Shown here: piece after piece, positions 12,655 to 15,041 of the stretch
Numbering within the stretch: position 1 is the first letter of the stretch
Layout of the letters: each line of letters begins with the position of its first letter
Assembly (NCBI GenBank): GCA_023438885.1
Contig: JAEXPS010000240.1
Coordinates: forward strand, 1 to 15,041
Origin: Actinomycetes bacterium
GTDB taxonomy: Bacteria; Actinomycetota; Actinomycetes; Actinomycetales; Cellulomonadaceae
Length of the DNA: 15,041 nt
Direction: 5' to 3'
Notes under the pieces: model-generated
What the model was told of the DNA's origin: nothing
The model's input: the letters and a program-made list of their open reading frames with translations, nothing else
The model's database searches: none
Made by a program: the position numbers and the translations under genes

Positions 12655-14135
12655 TGGCCCGCGTGTCCGAGGCAGCGGTCGAGCCGCTGCCTCGGAGCCT
12701 CGTCCGGGTCATCGTGGTGGTGATCCTCGGCACGTTCATGGTCCAGATGGACGGGACGATGGTCGGAGTCGCACTGAACACCCTCCGCGACGAGTTCTCC
12801 GTCGATGTCCCGACGATCCAGTGGGTGACCACCGGCTACCTGCTGTCGATGACGATGGTGATTCCTGTCACCGGATGGGCGGTCGACCGCTTCGGTGCCC
12901 GCCGGATGTGGATGCTCGCCCTCATCGTGTTCGGGCTGGCGTCGTTGGCCTGTGCAGTGTCCTGGTCCGCGCCCGCGCTCATCGTCGCCCGCATCGTGCA
13001 AGGGCTCGGCGCGGGCATGCTGCTCCCGCTCGGACAGGCCCTCCTTGCCCAGGCCGCCGGCCCGGACAAGCTCGGGCGTGTCATGGGCGCCGTCGGACTG
13101 CCCGCGATGCTTGGCATCGTCCTCGGCCCGGTCGCCGGCGGCGCCATCGTCACCGGCCTCAGCTGGCGCTGGATGTTCCTCATCAACCTCCCGATCTGCG
13201 GAGCCGCTCTGATTGCCTCCGCGCGGTACATGCCCCGCGGACAGAACGCTTCCGCGAAGCTTGCACGCCTCGATGTCCTCGGCTTGTGCCTGCTGTCGCC
13301 TGCACTCGCCGGCATCGTCTACGGCCTCGCGCGGGCCGGCTCGCTCGGCGGGTTCTACCAGGCCGAGGTGCTGGTCCCGCTCATCGCCGGTGCCGCCCTG
13401 CTCGCAGGCTTCGTCGTCCATGCGACCACGACCAGCGTCGAGCCGCTGATCGACCTCCGACTGCTCAGAGCTCCCAGCTTCAGCGCCGCCTCCGCGGTGA
13501 TGTTCCTGTTCGGGGTGGCCATGTTCGGGATCGCCCTCGTCGTGCCGCTCTACCTCCAGGAGGCCAGGGGATGGTCCGCGTTGCACGCCGGACTACTGGC
13601 CCTTCCGCAAGGCATCGGCATGGCTATCGCCCTCATCGTCGGAGGCCGCCTCACCGACCGCATCGGGCCGCGGTGGATCGTGCTGGTCGGCGTCGCTCTC
13701 ACGGTGGTCGGTCTCGGCATGCTCACGCAGGTCGACGATCGGACCTCGCAACCGTTCCTTCTTCTCGCGGGGTTCATCGCCGGGATCGGCCTCGGGGCAA
13801 CCACCGTCCCCGCGACGACCGCCTCCTACCGCGACGTGAACCGAGCGGCGATCCCGCGGGCGACGAGCGCCGTGCGCATCTTCCAACAGCTCGGAGGCTC
13901 CCTCGGCGCCGCGATCCTCGCCGTCGTGCTCCAGACCCAGATCACGAGCGCCATCGCATCAAGCGGCGGGGCTCCGACGCCGGAGGCGATCGCCGCCGCC
14001 TTCGCCCACACCTTCGGGTGGGCTCTGGTGCTCGCGGCCGTCGCGTTCTTCCCCGCGCTGCTTCTGCCCGCGACCCCGGCTACGCGACCCGACAACCGTG
14101 ATGCGAGCGCAGAGAAGAGCGAAGCGCATGCCTAG
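12654..14135 (+). CDS. DHA2-family (14-TM) MFS drug exporter
   Basis: A 493-aa proton-driven efflux protein of the inner membrane. It carries the DHA2 N-terminal motif FMVQMDGTMVGVALNTL (TM1, near 24-40), the loop 2-3 motif A GWAVDRFGARRMW (near 74-86), a motif-C-like GLPAMLGIVLGPVAGG (TM5, near 143-158) and a second-half motif GGRLTDRIGPRW. The number of hydrophobic stretches fits 14 TM helices. The substrate is unknown; close families export antiseptics, lincosamides or other antibiotics. ATG 12654 overlaps the Clp-N stop (TGATG), so translation is coupled; there is no good SD of its own. It ends in a soluble charged tail (RDASAEKSEAHA). Confidence 0.93.
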   Translation: MARVSEAAVEPLPRSLVRVIVVVILGTFMVQMDGTMVGVALNTLRDEFSVDVPTIQWVTTGYLLSMTMVIPVTGWAVDRFGARRMWMLALIVFGLASLACAVSWSAPALIVARIVQGLGAGMLLPLGQALLAQAAGPDKLGRVMGAVGLPAMLGIVLGPVAGGAIVTGLSWRWMFLINLPICGAALIASARYMPRGQNASAKLARLDVLGLCLLSPALAGIVYGLARAGSLGGFYQAEVLVPLIAGAALLAGFVVHATTTSVEPLIDLRLLRAPSFSAASAVMFLFGVAMFGIALVVPLYLQEARGWSALHAGLLALPQGIGMAIALIVGGRLTDRIGPRWIVLVGVALTVVGLGMLTQVDDRTSQPFLLLAGFIAGIGLGATTVPATTASYRDVNRAAIPRATSAVRIFQQLGGSLGAAILAVVLQTQITSAIASSGGAPTPEAIAAAFAHTFGWALVLAAVAFFPALLLPATPATRPDNRDASAEKSEAHA

Positions 14136-14299
14136 GTACCGCGTCATGATCCCGCTCCGAAGGACCAGTCGGCACCTGGTGCTCGCGGCCGGCGGCATCT
14201 GAGTCCTCGCCCGCCGGGGCCGCCGTTCCGGCACCGTCTCGCAAGGTGACCCACCGGCAGCCGCATCGGCGACGCGGCCGCACGCCGCAGAAGACACCG
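14136..14299. other. Convergent intergenic region with a weak hairpin
   Basis: 164 nt between the MFS and acetyltransferase stops. CCGGCGG (14189-14195) pairs with CCGCCGG (14211-14217) around a 15-nt loop, a possible shared terminator. Nothing else is seen. Confidence 0.35.
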
Positions 14300-14800
14300 T
14301 CAGTCGTCGTCCCGGCGGTGCTCGAGCAGCAGCACGTCACGCCATCGCCCCGCGAGCGGGCCGTGGCTCATCCGACCGAGCCGCTCCCGCGTGCCGACCA
14401 CGCGGAAGCCGGCAGCACGGTGGAGCGCCACGCTCGGCTCGTTCTCGGGGAAGATGCCCGCCTGCACCGTCCACACGCCGGCGTCCCGCGCCGAGGCGAG
14501 CAGTCTGGCGAGCAGCTCGCGGCCGACACCCCGCCCTCGAGCGGTCCGTGCGACGTACACCGAGTCCTCGATGACGCCCGCGTAGACGCAGCGTCCCGAG
14601 ACCGGTGACGCGGCGGCCCAGCCGAGCACCGCGCCTTCGTCGTCGACCGCGACGAACCGGTGCGCGGGCAGGTGGCCGGTGTCGAAGGCCTCCCAGGCCG
14701 GTGAGCCGGACTCGAAGGTCGCGTGCCCGGTGGCGACTCCGTCGGCGTAGATGTCGAGAACGGCCGCCGCGTGCTCGGCCGTCATCGGAACCACGTTCAT
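14300..14800 (-). CDS. GNAT N-acetyltransferase, phosphinothricin acetyltransferase-like
   Basis: A 166-aa acetyl-CoA-dependent N-acetyltransferase of the PAT/MnaT subgroup, which acetylates phosphinothricin, methionine sulfone/sulfoximine or similar amines. The acetyl-CoA loop is RGRGVG (88-93), in SVYVARTARGRGVGRELL. Also visible are the Glu before it (VIEDSVYV, E78), PENEPSVALHRAAGF (118-132; Asn and the aliphatic GF typical of the family) and the N-terminal TFES block (28-31) seen in PAT proteins. ATG 14800 has GGAGAG about 6 nt upstream. It is convergent with the MFS gene. Length is close to the usual 165-185 aa. The actual substrate is unproven. Confidence 0.9.
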   Translation of the reverse strand: MNVVPMTAEHAAAVLDIYADGVATGHATFESGSPAWEAFDTGHLPAHRFVAVDDEGAVLGWAAASPVSGRCVYAGVIEDSVYVARTARGRGVGRELLARLLASARDAGVWTVQAGIFPENEPSVALHRAAGFRVVGTRERLGRMSHGPLAGRWRDVLLLEHRRDDD

Positions 14801-15041
14801 GCGGTGCTCTCCATGGCGCCCAGTATCCGGCGCAGCAGGCGGCCTCGGGCGGCCGGCGCGTCGGAAGGATCCGGGCGAGCCGCCCGGCGACCCTCGCCCG
14901 CGCGGACCGCTGCGCCTCGCGGACGAGCCCGCAGCAACGACGCAGGACGCGGCGCCGGTGTGCTTCGTCGATCTCTCGCGCCACCTGCCTGACGAGTGGC
15001 GGGCGGGGGGGCCGCCCCCCCCGCCGCGGGGCCCCCCCCCC
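14801..15041. other. End region without a supported gene; G/C homopolymer tail
   Basis: On the minus strand a GTG at 14984 reads an Arg-rich stretch (MAREIDEAHRRRVLRRCCGL...) that simply runs on into a shadow frame of the acetyltransferase, so no gene is called. The last 41 bases are runs of G then C, and look like assembly or sequencing error at a contig end. Confidence 0.5.

Noticed and set aside
12398..14101. 567-codon + strand frame over the MFS gene
   Set aside because: An Arg/Pro/His-rich out-of-frame reading of the Clp-N and MFS genes, with no domain or plausible membrane pattern.
14337..14984. Arg-rich 215-codon minus-strand gene
   Set aside because: Most of it lies out of frame over the acetyltransferase, and the first 60 codons have no good ribosome binding site or recognisable family.

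Overview
The window is very GC-rich with strong G/C bias at third codon positions. It has leaderless-looking promoters (a TAnnnT -10 box 6-9 nt before ATG/GTG) and an initiator tRNA without an encoded CCA. This points to an actinobacterium; a Nocardioides/Cellulomonas-like organism is my guess, not a demonstrated assignment. The last ~40 bases are G/C homopolymer runs that look like a contig end.

Layout. 1-3669 holds four ordinary chromosomal genes: the N-terminal 390 residues of a KdpD-type K+ sensor kinase (minus strand, cut by the window edge), a divergent NAD-dependent epimerase/dehydratase, a PAP2/Aur1-type membrane phosphatase, and a convergent P-loop sugar/nucleoside kinase whose stop overlaps the phosphatase. 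3945-7239 is a drug-efflux module: a TetR regulator, an ABC ATPase, and a 549-residue permease of the polyketide-antibiotic exporter type. This module is bracketed by two related repeat arrays, about 3678-3900 (16-bp unit) and 7283-7463 (19-bp unit). In each array the unit runs in tandem on one strand and then flips to the other strand.

7608-9977 is an accessory-looking segment. A 29-codon leader ORF is coupled by ATGA to a 578-residue GIY-YIG nuclease/DUF2075 (SF1, Schlafen-like) helicase fusion, followed by a small Ala/Lys-rich hypothetical protein. An initiator tRNA-Met lies at 10052-10125. After it, 10126-10936 holds a terminator-like hairpin and a decayed gene for a membrane-anchored protein. 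10937-11752 is a bacterial ComB (2-phosphosulfolactate phosphatase) homologue flanked by related inverted repeats.

11964-14135 is a tight three-gene operon: a 74-residue HTH protein, a stand-alone Clp N-domain protein and a DHA2 (14-TM) MFS exporter. It sits behind a strikingly symmetric operator region. A PAT-type GNAT acetyltransferase (14300-14800, minus strand) closes the readable part.

The best candidates for something undescribed are (i) the strand-flipping repeat arrays around the tetR-ABC cassette, (ii) the GIY-YIG/DUF2075 fusion with its leader ORF as a possible stand-alone defence gene, and (iii) the nested CAAG-N4-CTTG operators controlling an HTH/Clp-N/MFS operon. All functional statements rest on motifs recognised by eye; no database search was run.
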